From Myxacorys chilensis ATA2-1-KO14 (GTDB taxonomy: Bacteria > Cyanobacteriota > Cyanobacteriia > Leptolyngbyales > Leptolyngbyaceae), in NCBI GenBank assembly GCA_019359275.1, contig JAHHHP010000042.1, positions 1-46,427 on the forward strand: a stretch of 46,427 nt of DNA. The letters run 5' to 3'. The position numbers and the translations under genes were made by a program. Shown one piece after another: positions 16,601 through 24,533 of this stretch (the stretch's first letter is position 1; each line of letters opens with the position of its first letter). A model generated the notes under the pieces. The model saw only the letters and a list, made by a program, of their open reading frames with translations, had not been told where the DNA came from and ran no database searches.

Positions 16601-18913
16601 CAAGCTGAGCGAAACGGCGGTGGTATTCAAAACAGTGGCGCTAACGTAACGCTGAGAAATAGCACATTGTTTAATAACCGCGCTCTTATTCAAGGTGGTG
16701 GCATTAATAATACGAATACGGGTCAGCTTCAAATCCTAGACAGTACGGTTTTACAGAACATAGCCCAAGGCAATCCTAGTTCTGGTGGGGGCAACGCTGG
16801 AGGAATTTACACGAGTGGACCAACAACAATTCAGCGATCGCTGATTGAAGGAAACAAAGCTACGGGAGATGGCGGCGGAATCTTCAGCACGGCTCCCCTG
16901 AACCTAATTAACACTACGATTTCAGGCAATGCGGCCAGGGAAGGCGGCGGAATTTACAGTAGCGGAACGACTGCGATTAGCAACAATACCTTGACCAATA
17001 ATCAAGCTAATAATGCGGGTGGCGGAATTTTTAATCGCTCAGGAAGTATTCAGCTTCAAAATACAATCATCGCAGCAAATCGAAATGCAAGTAGTCCTGA
17101 CGTTGCAGGACTTTTTACCGATCAAGGGAATAACTTAATCGGGATTCGGGATGGCAGTACAGGATTTACCAAGAGTACGCTAGTTGGAACAGCGACAAAT
17201 CCAATCGATCCCCTGCTTGAGGCATTAGCAAATAACGGAGGGTTTTCTCGAACACATGCGCTGTTGCCTAGAAGCCCTGCCGTTAACGCAGGCAATAACG
17301 CGATCGCAACACCAACCGACCAAAGAGGCGCTCCTCGAATTCAGCAAGCGGTGATCGACATCGGTGCGTTCGAGTCAGATTCATCACCTCCAACTCCCCC
17401 GACTCCAGTTCCGTCTCCAGTTCCTTCCCCAACTCCAATTCCTTCCCCAATTCCTTCCCCAACTCCAGTTCCGTCTCCAACTTCAGTTCCGTCTCCAACT
17501 CCAACTCCTTCCCCAACTTCAACTCCAAATCCCCCACCAGGAGCAGTTAAACCAACAGACCTAACAGGTCAAAATCAGCCGAATCTAGAGACAAAACCTC
17601 CTATTGAAGCGCCGCAACCGCTCTCGATTGTGGGAAATCTAGATCAGTCTCTCGGTACTGAATACGAGCAATACTACGGACTCGATAACGCTCCAAAGTT
17701 AGGACTGCAAGAAATTGAAGCTACCCTGAGCCAGGTTCAAAAACAAAAGAACGTGCGATCGGTTGTTGTCTATGCCATCTTCACACCTCAAACGATCGCT
17801 CCCGCGCCCAAGAACGGAGAGCGCTACGAGGATTCTGTAGAACCCGTTACTCCGTTCTTACGATCAAAGCTCAAACGCAACGACGATCGACTAGATTTGG
17901 TGCTAGTGACTCCGACAGGAGAAGCCATTCGCTATTCCACTACGGCTACTCGCGCTCAAGTTCTTCAGCAAGCTAAGCTCTTTCGCTTAGCCGTCTCCGA
18001 CATAGATGATGACCAAGGGTATACTGCACTTGCTCGACAGCTTTATGGCTGGCTCCTGCAACCTTTAGAAGGACAGCTAAAACGACAGCAAATTACTAGC
18101 TTAATTTATTGTTTAGACGAAGGATTGAGGACGATCCCCATAGCAGCAATTGCAGACCAGCAAGATTACGCCATCCAGCGCTACACGGTCTCTGTGATTC
18201 CTAGCGTTTCTTTAGTGAATCGGGAAATTACCGATTTGCGCGATCGCACCCTTTTAGCGATGGGTGCAGATCAATTCTCATCGCTTGCGCCTTTGCCCGC
18301 CGTTCCAACCGAATTACAACTTGTCAGCGAACAGTTTTGGAGAGGAAAACAGTTTCTCAACCAAGAATTTACGATTGAGGAACTCTTACATCAAAAACGG
18401 ATTGAGAATCCAGGCATTATTCACCTCGCCACCCATGCTCAGTTTAATATTGGAGCGCCGAGTCAGTCCTACATTCAACTCTGGAATACTCGAATCAATC
18501 TTGCTCAAATGAAATCGCTCGGCTGGGCAAATCCGCCATTAGAACTCCTTGTTCTGAGCGCTTGTGACACTGCGATCGGCAGTACCGCTGCCGAGTTAGG
18601 GTTTGCCGGACTTGCCGCCGCTGCCGGGGTTCATTCAGTCATGGGCAGCCTCTGGACAGTTTCAGATATTGGAACCCTCGCCCTCATGAGCGAATTTTAC
18701 ATTCAACTGCAAACCGCCCCGACTCGCGCAGAAGCGCTCAGACGCGCCCAGCTTGCGCTCAAAAATGGCACGGTTCGGATCGAGAACGGCAGGCTAATCA
18801 CAAGCCAAAAATCTGTGTTACTACCGACGAAAATCGTTCCCCGAATCGGAACAATTCTGTTCACTCATCCGTTCTACTGGTCAGCCTTCACACTGGTTGG
18901 AAATCCGTGGTAA
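13700..18913 (+). CDS. Exported TPS / beta-helix / CHAT-domain protease
   Basis: 1737 residues from the ATG at 13700. A TTG three codons earlier (13691) has GAGGGG at better spacing. Order: signal peptide (about 1-35); two-partner-secretion haemagglutination domain (about 40-230; NLFLMNPSGIIFAATAQLNV); beta-helix of many repeats like SNNTA...GGGI (about 600-1130); choice-of-anchor-Q-like end (DQRGAPRIQQAVIDIGAFE); Pro/Ser/Thr linker (about 1229-1287); and a C-terminal CHAT domain with IIHLATHAQFN (His1579) and VLSACDTAIG (Cys1622), the caspase-like dyad. It should cross the outer membrane by a TpsB partner, which is not in this window. The substrate is unknown. A DUF928 gene follows and a CHASE2-GGDEF gene is divergent. 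Confidence 0.9.
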   Translation: MINLHRADVVLLWAFLFVPLELCGSEPSASVPAELVAQAESITPASDGTGTKVTPSGNQLEIGGGTQAGDNLFHSFEQFNLSPEQTANFISNPTIQNILGRVVGGDASVIQGLIQVTGANSNLFLMNPSGIIFAATAQLNVPASFSATTATAIGFDNQTWFNATGSNDYASLMGAPSRFSFSSRDPNIVFNAGNLSVGQGQSLALLGGTVVNTGTLSAPGGMIAIAAIPSEGIVRVTPQGSLLSLDLPISKSNQSLATGTLAEIVLPELLTGGALSNATGSTIENGVIKLTPSSPPIPIERGTAIIASRNEGSASGELSVTSSQSPTIHTPSIQVFGEKIALLGAKLDASTPTSGGTVLIGGDYQGKGSLPHAQFVFGDAGTQINANALQTGKGGTVVLWSDQATRFQGGITAKGGQVETSGKASLDVTGARVSAGSWLLDPSNINIANGGSGTPISGIFDPLAATGTIDPTAIAAAMDNGTNVTLSTAGGNAGQGDITLTDSINQTGGGTASLTLTGRRFNHSSNASINLSSLGDLTFNLNQVAAEANAPSNSIQNAINSIGNTNGNRTINLGAGTYSGTPLIVDRSVNLQGAPTATLAGSGTDRVLEVKGNVNATLQNLTITGGQTTSVGGGIYVSGANSNLTIRDSQISGNRATYGGGISTPIASIVNIFNSTISNNTATSGGGGLENTFGAKLNIADSVISNNTAQYAGGISLLQSRDATITNSTISDNTAVLSGAGIQNDQTNLTVVGGNILRNTAGANGGGIYNLGVADVRGTTISNNIAKINGGGIENESVMIISNSSITNNNAGQDGGGIYNQATLVVSDSKLSNNAAISGAGYGGGLTSNGSTSELSISRTDFTDNRARTGGAIVIFGDRFANIRDSLISGNIATDQGGGIFSIGNNLYISGSTIFNNQAATSGGGLSAFGTTAIDTTTISQNQAKTDGGGLHLGNTTTIIDSNIANNQAERNGGGIQNSGANVTLRNSTLFNNRALIQGGGINNTNTGQLQILDSTVLQNIAQGNPSSGGGNAGGIYTSGPTTIQRSLIEGNKATGDGGGIFSTAPLNLINTTISGNAAREGGGIYSSGTTAISNNTLTNNQANNAGGGIFNRSGSIQLQNTIIAANRNASSPDVAGLFTDQGNNLIGIRDGSTGFTKSTLVGTATNPIDPLLEALANNGGFSRTHALLPRSPAVNAGNNAIATPTDQRGAPRIQQAVIDIGAFESDSSPPTPPTPVPSPVPSPTPIPSPIPSPTPVPSPTSVPSPTPTPSPTSTPNPPPGAVKPTDLTGQNQPNLETKPPIEAPQPLSIVGNLDQSLGTEYEQYYGLDNAPKLGLQEIEATLSQVQKQKNVRSVVVYAIFTPQTIAPAPKNGERYEDSVEPVTPFLRSKLKRNDDRLDLVLVTPTGEAIRYSTTATRAQVLQQAKLFRLAVSDIDDDQGYTALARQLYGWLLQPLEGQLKRQQITSLIYCLDEGLRTIPIAAIADQQDYAIQRYTVSVIPSVSLVNREITDLRDRTLLAMGADQFSSLAPLPAVPTELQLVSEQFWRGKQFLNQEFTIEELLHQKRIENPGIIHLATHAQFNIGAPSQSYIQLWNTRINLAQMKSLGWANPPLELLVLSACDTAIGSTAAELGFAGLAAAAGVHSVMGSLWTVSDIGTLALMSEFYIQLQTAPTRAEALRRAQLALKNGTVRIENGRLITSQKSVLLPTKIVPRIGTILFTHPFYWSAFTLVGNPW

Positions 18914-19241
18914 ATGCGTAGTGAGGACTATGAGCAATTATCACAAACTAGATGAGAGTTTGGGTTTGCAAAAGAGTTCTGGAAGTTAAGCTACCTCGGG
19001 CGGCGAGCTAAACGGATACTTCGGTCAGAGACTTTACCCAATTGAGCTTTTCGGTTGAGAAGTCTATACTTACTTCTCGACTATCTCGGCGCATCAGGTC
19101 AGTCATGATCAAAAACCTCTACGACAGCCTCCGTTTTGTTGCTTTCTTAAACCGAAAAGCGCAATTAAGGTTTGTTTTGTTTTTGCAAGATTGGCACTTC
19201 GTAGATCGTGCAATGTCCATACTCCAACGACATTCAAACTT
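18914..19241 (+). promoter_or_regulatory. Spacer between the CHAT and DUF928 genes, with inverted repeats
   Basis: About 330 bases with no supported gene. AATTGAGCTTTTCGGTT (19040-19056) has a 16/17 complementary partner at 19150-19166. Nested in the interval, GAGAAGT pairs with ACTTCTC (19056-19077 area). These could form a large structured leader for the DUF928 mRNA or be a degraded mobile-element end. DUF928 may have its own promoter here. Confidence 0.4.
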
Positions 19242-20042
19242 ATGACTACACTTGGATTGCTTCGGTTTCTCACCCCACTCACGGTGACAAGTTTGATTGC
19301 GATCGCGGCTGTTTCAACCGAGTTCACTCTCTCTCAGTCCCTTCAGGTTGGATCTTCTGCCACTGCCGCACCCTCGCAGCGCGTGCGCTGGACGCCCAAG
19401 AAGAAGCTGGGTACAATCCGCAGCACACTATCGGGCGGTAGACGGGGACAAGCTAGTACGACTCAGGTGAGCACCGCCTGCACCTCTAGCAAAGGCTCCT
19501 CACTAACGACGATGACTCTGCTGGTGCCGAACACGAACGAAGGGTTATATACAACGACAGCAAGCCCAACCTTTTTCTGGCATACCAACACTAAGCAGGC
19601 GATGTCGGCTCAGTTCATCTTGGCTGATCCGAGTAGGGCAGAACCAATTTTCAGCAAAACTCTCCAGATCAACCAATCTGGAGTTTCTCAGGTCGAGCTG
19701 CCCACTTCAGTTGTGTTGCAAGCAGACACAACTTACCGTTGGACAGTACTGCTGGCTTGCAAAGAGGGATCTTCCAGTGAAGTCTCTGCCAGGAGTTTCA
19801 TTGAGCGGATTGATGAGCCAATGTTACTTCAACAAGTAGCAGGGCAATCTGATTTTGACCAAGCAGTCAGTTTCGCTCATGAAGGCATTTGGTATGATGC
19901 CTTCAATTCTCTGATTCGTGCCAATCAAGAGAATCCTAGTAACGCTGCCCTGAAAGCGGAGCTAAAGTCTTTACTGGCTCAGGCAGGAAGTGATCCCGTC
20001 AGTATTGCTCAACGACGGGTTCAAGTTGCTGGGCAACTGTAA
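19242..20042 (+). CDS. DUF928-family exported protein
   Basis: 266 residues from the ATG at 19242 (MTTLGLLRFLTP), which begins a signal peptide of about 40 residues; the frame is open further upstream but without sense. The mature part has the DUF928 pattern: a conserved first Cys (STACTSS), then LTTMTLLVPNTNEGLYTTTASPTFFWH, the strand FILADPSRAEPIFSKTLQI, and YRWTVLLACKEG. DUF928 proteins are cyanobacterial periplasmic proteins of unknown role, often next to TPS-CHAT and CHASE2 genes. The two Cys residues (STAC, LLAC) could form a disulfide. It lies about 330 bases after the CHAT gene and ends in a strong terminator. I infer a shared pathway with the CHAT protein. Confidence 0.85.
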   Translation: MTTLGLLRFLTPLTVTSLIAIAAVSTEFTLSQSLQVGSSATAAPSQRVRWTPKKKLGTIRSTLSGGRRGQASTTQVSTACTSSKGSSLTTMTLLVPNTNEGLYTTTASPTFFWHTNTKQAMSAQFILADPSRAEPIFSKTLQINQSGVSQVELPTSVVLQADTTYRWTVLLACKEGSSSEVSARSFIERIDEPMLLQQVAGQSDFDQAVSFAHEGIWYDAFNSLIRANQENPSNAALKAELKSLLAQAGSDPVSIAQRRVQVAGQL

Positions 20043-20074
20043 TTAATTTGGCTTGTGTAACTGAAGTCTTGTTG

Positions 20075-20106
20075 AAGGGGTGAGTCGCTCGACTCACCCC
20101 TTTTCT
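20075..20106 (+). terminator. Rho-independent terminator after the DUF928 gene
   Basis: Perfect 13-base stem AAGGGGTGAGTCG with a 2-base loop and its complement (20075-20102), continuing into TTCTT. It ends the TPS-CHAT/DUF928 transcription unit about 30 bases past the stop. Confidence 0.9.
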
Positions 20107-20175
20107 TGTAACAGTCCTTTTTCTTGTAACAGTTTTGATGCAGATCGGCTTGCCAAAGGGCGTACAAACTAGGAT

Positions 20176-20511
20176 TCAAAGTCGTCCTGTTGTCATCAGC
20201 TTATAACCGCCTGCAAATGAGGCAAACGCCAGCGAAAACGTCCATAAGCTCATGGGTTTTAGCACGATACCACCGCTCAAAAACGCCAAAATCATTCCTA
20301 CCCCAATTAGAAGCCAACCCAATTCTTTAACGCTTGATCGCGCAAATAGTAGCGTGAATACTCCGCCCATAATAGCGAGAACTGACCCTGCGGCTGGGAT
20401 CTCTCGCCACCAGTAGACAGAGCCTCGGGTCGCAACGATGACGTTCTGACCCAAGAAATAAAATCCGAGTAACAGTAGCCCAAACCCAATTAGCTTTAAG
20501 AACGATCGCAT
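20176..20511 (-). CDS. Small four-helix membrane protein
   Basis: 111 residues from the ATG at 20511, chosen over one eight codons upstream because GAGG precedes it at good spacing. Four hydrophobic segments are clear, at about residues 3-22, 36-58, 62-84 and 88-108. The only charged stretches are short loops (ARSSVKE, KPMS). I recognise no family. It is divergent from the GTPase gene with about 200 bases between the starts. No catalytic residues are visible. Confidence 0.6.
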   Translation of the reverse strand: MRSFLKLIGFGLLLLGFYFLGQNVIVATRGSVYWWREIPAAGSVLAIMGGVFTLLFARSSVKELGWLLIGVGMILAFLSGGIVLKPMSLWTFSLAFASFAGGYKLMTTGRL

Positions 20512-20713
20512 GTTTAGACCCTCATCAAAAATCATCCACGATTCTCTTGCCTCTGATTCTCAAACCTCTAGCTCCTGAACCCTCAGAGTGGATGCTGCTT
20601 TTCAGAATTCCCGCCCTAGTCCCAATTTGCCCATCACTCTTCGTTTCATTACGAAGGGCAAAAGACGCGGACGAATTTTCTACCATAAAGAGGTCGAAAC
20701 CAAGGAAAGTATT

Positions 20714-22612
20714 ATGGTGCGATTGCAGCGTTGGCAGTGGGCAGTTTTAGGACTTCCGATCGCACTCGTCGTCGGTTTTCTCCTGATCGCGGCTGGATTG
20801 CAGATTCACGAGTGGGGCATTAGCTGGATTTGGGCAATCGTCGGACTGCTGTTTGTAGGGTGGCGGTGGCTGCTTGTGAAATGGACACAGCCTGCCTTGC
20901 AGCAAGTCGAAGCCGTCGTCGCTGAGCTTTCTGAAGAATCTGCTGAATCCTTAACGCCTGCAACAGCAGGTGGATTAGGTGAAAAAGCAGAAGCCGAAAT
21001 TCAAGCGATTCTAGAAGCGTCGCGCACCGATCCGCCCTTATGGGAGGACTGGAACATCTTTTGGCAACGATGTCAGAGTGTGATTCAAGCGATCGCACGG
21101 GTCTACTATCCGCAAACCCAAAAGCCGTTGCTCAACATCTATATTCCGCAAGCCTATGCGCTGCTGCGAGGCACGGTAGACGATTTAGACCAATGGATGG
21201 GGCGACTGTCGCCCGTTCTCAATCAAGTTACGATTGGGCAAGCCTACCAAGCCTACGAGGTTTATCAGAAGCTAGAACCGTCCGCGCGTCGGCTTCTCAA
21301 GGCGTGGAGTTGGGCGCAGTGGGTTCTGAACCCAGCCGTGGCGATCGCTCGAACTGCCACTCAAAAAACCAACAATCGTGCCACTCAAGAATTGCTCGGA
21401 AACCTAAATCAACTCTTACGAGAAGCGGCACTGCGAAATTTGGCCAGACAAGCGATCGCGCTCTATAGCGGTAGCAACGCACCAAAATCTGATCTCCTCG
21501 TTGCCCAACCCGCCGTACCGAAAGCCGAAACTCAGACGCTACGAAACATCATCAATCAAGCATCGCCGCCCGAAACCGTTGCTCAACAGCCCGTCAATTT
21601 AATGCTGGTTGGTCGCACCGGAGCCGGGAAAAGCAGCTTGATCAATACATTATTTGTCAAGGCAAATGCTCAAGTGGATGCGCTGCCCTCGACCGATCAA
21701 ATCCAAGCGTATCAATGGGATACCCAGACTGGAGAAACGCTAACGCTTTGGGACACGCCTGGGTATGAGCAGGTCGAACGGGCGGAACTCCGAGATCAGG
21801 TTCTAGATCACGCCGCTCAAACTGATCTTGTTTTGCTGGCAACTCCAGCCCTCGATCCAGCTTTACAAATGGATCTAGACTTTCTCAAAGATCTAAAATC
21901 TGACAGGCCAGATTTGCCGATGTTAGGTGTGGTGACTCAAGTCGATCGGTTGCGCCCGATTTGGGAATGGACTCCTCCATACAACTGGCAGACGGGCGAA
22001 CGTCCTAAAGAAGTTTCGATTCGCGAGGCGGTAATGTATCGTGCTGATGTTTTGGGACAGTCTTGCGCTTTGGTCCTGCCGATTGTGACTGGATCGGACA
22101 CCCGAACGGCTTGGGGACTAGAGGACTTGTCGATCGCCATCCTAGACGCGATCGCGCCTGCCAAACAACTCCGCCTCGCTCGCTTTCTCAAAAACATAGA
22201 CGCTAGAACAATGGCGGCTGCCAGAATTATCGATCGCTACACTTTTCAGATGGCAACCACTCAAGGACTCACCGCCTTTCTCAAAAGCCCAATTCTGCGG
22301 TTTCTTTCAACCCTAACCACCGGCTCTCCAGCCTTGGCGCTGCTGCTGGAGAGAAACATTCCGGTTGAGCAGTTGCCCATTGTGATTGGCAAATTGCAAA
22401 TGGCATACGACTTATACAATCTTCTGACCGCCGATCGATCGACACCTCCTAGTTTCGATCTGTTAGCCCTTTGGAGCTTGCTCATTGAAAATTCTGCCCC
22501 GCCCGATCGACAAGCGTGGGCGTTTGGTCATGCGCTGACTGAGTATTGGAGCCAAGACCTCGCGATCGAGCAACTTCAAACCCGCTTCAATCAGTATCTT
22601 CAACAGTCCTAA
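20714..22612 (+). CDS. Membrane-anchored GTPase with C-terminal helical domain
   Basis: 632 residues from the ATG at 20714, preceded by AAGGAAAG; an upstream in-frame start at 20588 is less likely. Two N-terminal transmembrane helices (about 8-30 and 36-54) are followed by a helical stretch rich in Trp/Gln. A TRAFAC-type G domain follows: G1 GRTGAGKSS (300-308), G3 WDTPGYEQ, G4 TQVD, and later a Ser/Asp-rich G5-like site. The C-terminal third is helical (AKQLRLARFLKNIDARTMAAARIIDRY). It resembles cyanobacterial relatives of YeeP/YfjP and Era-like GTPases that lack the KH domain. Its role is unknown; membrane remodelling or stress-linked functions are suggested for related families. It is monocistronic. 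Confidence 0.85.
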   Translation: MVRLQRWQWAVLGLPIALVVGFLLIAAGLQIHEWGISWIWAIVGLLFVGWRWLLVKWTQPALQQVEAVVAELSEESAESLTPATAGGLGEKAEAEIQAILEASRTDPPLWEDWNIFWQRCQSVIQAIARVYYPQTQKPLLNIYIPQAYALLRGTVDDLDQWMGRLSPVLNQVTIGQAYQAYEVYQKLEPSARRLLKAWSWAQWVLNPAVAIARTATQKTNNRATQELLGNLNQLLREAALRNLARQAIALYSGSNAPKSDLLVAQPAVPKAETQTLRNIINQASPPETVAQQPVNLMLVGRTGAGKSSLINTLFVKANAQVDALPSTDQIQAYQWDTQTGETLTLWDTPGYEQVERAELRDQVLDHAAQTDLVLLATPALDPALQMDLDFLKDLKSDRPDLPMLGVVTQVDRLRPIWEWTPPYNWQTGERPKEVSIREAVMYRADVLGQSCALVLPIVTGSDTRTAWGLEDLSIAILDAIAPAKQLRLARFLKNIDARTMAAARIIDRYTFQMATTQGLTAFLKSPILRFLSTLTTGSPALALLLERNIPVEQLPIVIGKLQMAYDLYNLLTADRSTPPSFDLLALWSLLIENSAPPDRQAWAFGHALTEYWSQDLAIEQLQTRFNQYLQQS

Positions 22613-22707
22613 AGTTCAGCAGTGTCACCTCTTGAGGGAAAATCTAAAAATCAATTGGAAAAGTGAACTTTAACCAGTGGCGATGGGCACACTGAGCCAG
22701 ACATTGA

Positions 22708-22733
22708 TAGTTTAAGTGTCTAGTTTAAGTGTC
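22708..22733 (+). repeat. 13-base tandem repeat upstream of the EbsA-like gene
   Basis: TAGTTTAAGTGTC occurs twice head-to-tail about 100 bases before the next start codon. Two identical sites in a promoter region could bind a regulator on one DNA face or be slippage. There is no further evidence. Confidence 0.5.
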
Positions 22734-22830
22734 TCAATTGCATTCCATTGATCGAGTTCATGATGAACTTGCAACGTGATGGAAGCCGTTAACCTTTACA
22801 TCCTTTGATTGACCCAGTAGGAAGTTCAGC

Positions 22831-23208
22831 ATGTCCATCGAGAAACTTCAGCCCGCTCCCACTCAGCAAGTCGGGGTTTACGTACCTTACTACCCCCAAG
22901 CTGGCAAAAAGCAACTCTTACCGTTTGCCATCAGCTTATATCAGAAAGGAGCGTTGGAAGGGCAGCGCAAAATTGAAGGAGCCGAAAGCATTCCGTTCAT
23001 TGCCACCTGGAATATTTCGATGCTGCCTGCTGACCTGTGCCGTTGCCGCATTCAGTTTGATGGCAATGCGGAACTAAGCTACGAGGTCATGATGGCAAAT
23101 TTTGAATTTGTTGATTTCTTAATCGAGGTGATTACCAACTTCAAACGCAATCGCTTAGCAGATTTCTCACAAGCTTTTTACCGTAAGTTGCTTCGCCTGG
23201 AAGATTAA
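22831..23208 (+). CDS. ebsA: EbsA-family type IV pilus biogenesis protein
   Basis: 125 residues, soluble, with no signal peptide. The N-terminus MSIEKLQPAPTQQVGVYVPYYP, the centre IEGAESIPFIATWNISMLPADLCRCRIQFDGNA and the end FYRKLLRLE fit what I remember of EbsA. That is a cyanobacterial protein shown in Synechococcus elongatus to partner the pilus ATPase PilB and Hfq in pilus assembly and biofilm self-suppression. The identification is from memory of the sequence pattern, so it is a family-level call. AGGAAG precedes the ATG at good spacing. It is monocistronic, with a terminator just downstream. A role in pilus assembly would fit the pil chemotaxis genes later in the window. Confidence 0.7.
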   Translation: MSIEKLQPAPTQQVGVYVPYYPQAGKKQLLPFAISLYQKGALEGQRKIEGAESIPFIATWNISMLPADLCRCRIQFDGNAELSYEVMMANFEFVDFLIEVITNFKRNRLADFSQAFYRKLLRLED

Positions 23209-23244
23209 GCCGCGTTAGAGCAGTTTCATCGTGTGGTTCGTGAC

Positions 23245-23272
23245 AGAGGGGCGTTGACCGTCCCTCTTTTTT
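23245..23272 (+). terminator. Rho-independent terminator after the EbsA-like gene
   Basis: AGAGGGGCG pairs with CGTCCCTCT (one G-T wobble) around a 5-base loop, then runs into TTTTT. It starts about 36 bases past the stop codon. Confidence 0.85.
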
Positions 23273-23433
23273 ACAGCAATAAAATTCTTCTCCCCTTACA
23301 ATTAGGAAGATTAAAATTTGATTCTTCTGACTTAGAAGCACAACTTGCAAATAAAGTCCTGACAGGAGTAATGTAAGGGTTTCTCTAAGTCTCGTAATAG
23401 TCTCTTAAACAAGCGTTAACCGGGGAGAGGAGC

Positions 23434-24525
23434 GTGCCAAAATCCGCAAAGTATTTGCTCATCGGATCTCTCGAGGCCTACAGTGGCAAGTCGGCGATCA
23501 CCTTGGGAATTGCCCATCAACTCAAGGCAAAAGGGCTAGACATTGCCTATGGAAAGCCGTTAAGCGGTGGCTGGGGTCAAACTCAAATGGCAGACAGCGA
23601 TGGTGACCTTCAATTTGTTGCCCAAACGCTCAATCTTCCTGAGAATCGCTTGCAGCCATCTATCTTAATGCTAGATTCTGAAGCCGTTAAGAATCGCCTG
23701 AGCTTGCAGGATCAGACCGACTATCGCCAGCAACTTGCGGAGCAAGCGCAACGTCAGAGCGGAGATTTGGTTCTTTTAGAGGGACCTGGAACGCTTGACG
23801 AAGGAAAATTATTTAATCTATCTCTGCTAGAGGTCGCTGACACGATTCAAGCTTCTGTCCTTCTAGTAGCACGATTTCAGTCGATGCTGCTCCTTGATGG
23901 ATTGCTAAATGCCAGAGAGAAGTTGGGAGATCGGCTGTTAGGAGTGTTAATCAATGATGTTCCTAACAATCAACGCGAAACTGTAAACGCTTCAATGGTT
24001 CCATTCTTAGAAAAAAGAGGCATATCTGTATTTGGGGTGCTGCCAAGCAGCGATTTGCTACGGAGTGTGAGCGTTTCAGAGTTAGTTCACCAACTTAAAG
24101 CAGAGGTTCTCTGTCGCCCCGATCGCTTAGATCTGATGGTCGAGAGCTTAACTATTGGCGCGATGAACGTCAATTCTGCCCTCAAGTATTTCCGGGCGCG
24201 GCGCAATATGGCAGTTGTCACAGGCGGCGATCGCACTGATCTCCAACTCGCGGCACTGGAAACCTCAACTCAGTGTCTGATTCTAACCGGACACATTCCT
24301 CCTACTAAAGAAATCCTCAGCCGCGCCGAGGATCTTGAAATCCCGATTCTATCGGTGGATTTAGACACCCTTAGCACGGTAGAGATTGTTGATCGCGCCT
24401 TCGGTCAAGTCCGACTGCACGAGCCGATTAAGTTTCAGTGCATCTGTCAGATGATTGAGGATTATTTTGACGGCGATCGCTTTCTTGGGTCGCTCGGTCT
24501 CGAACGAGCTGGAGCCTTGCCTTAG
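23434..24525 (+). CDS. BioD-like P-loop / DRTGG domain protein (phosphotransacetylase-family-like)
   Basis: 363 residues from a GTG start with GGGGAGAGG just before it. The N-terminal half is a dethiobiotin-synthetase-like P-loop domain: GSLEAYSGKSAITLGIAHQL (about 11-30) and LLEGPGTL. The C-terminal half is a DRTGG domain, with TGGDRTDLQLAAL around residues 267-280. This pairing is the regulatory N-terminal part of long phosphotransacetylases, here without the acetyl-transferring Pta domain, as in a common cyanobacterial stand-alone protein. It probably binds nucleotide; the substrate is unknown and acetyl transfer is unlikely. Its 3' end is only 8 bases from the convergent cysteine desulfurase gene. 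Confidence 0.85.
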   Translation: MPKSAKYLLIGSLEAYSGKSAITLGIAHQLKAKGLDIAYGKPLSGGWGQTQMADSDGDLQFVAQTLNLPENRLQPSILMLDSEAVKNRLSLQDQTDYRQQLAEQAQRQSGDLVLLEGPGTLDEGKLFNLSLLEVADTIQASVLLVARFQSMLLLDGLLNAREKLGDRLLGVLINDVPNNQRETVNASMVPFLEKRGISVFGVLPSSDLLRSVSVSELVHQLKAEVLCRPDRLDLMVESLTIGAMNVNSALKYFRARRNMAVVTGGDRTDLQLAALETSTQCLILTGHIPPTKEILSRAEDLEIPILSVDLDTLSTVEIVDRAFGQVRLHEPIKFQCICQMIEDYFDGDRFLGSLGLERAGALP

Positions 24526-24533
24526 CTTAAGCA

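Noticed and set aside
17283..17537. Minus-strand Glu/Leu-rich repeat frame opposite the Pro/Ser/Thr linker
   Set aside because: An artefact of the simple-sequence linker in the TPS-CHAT gene.
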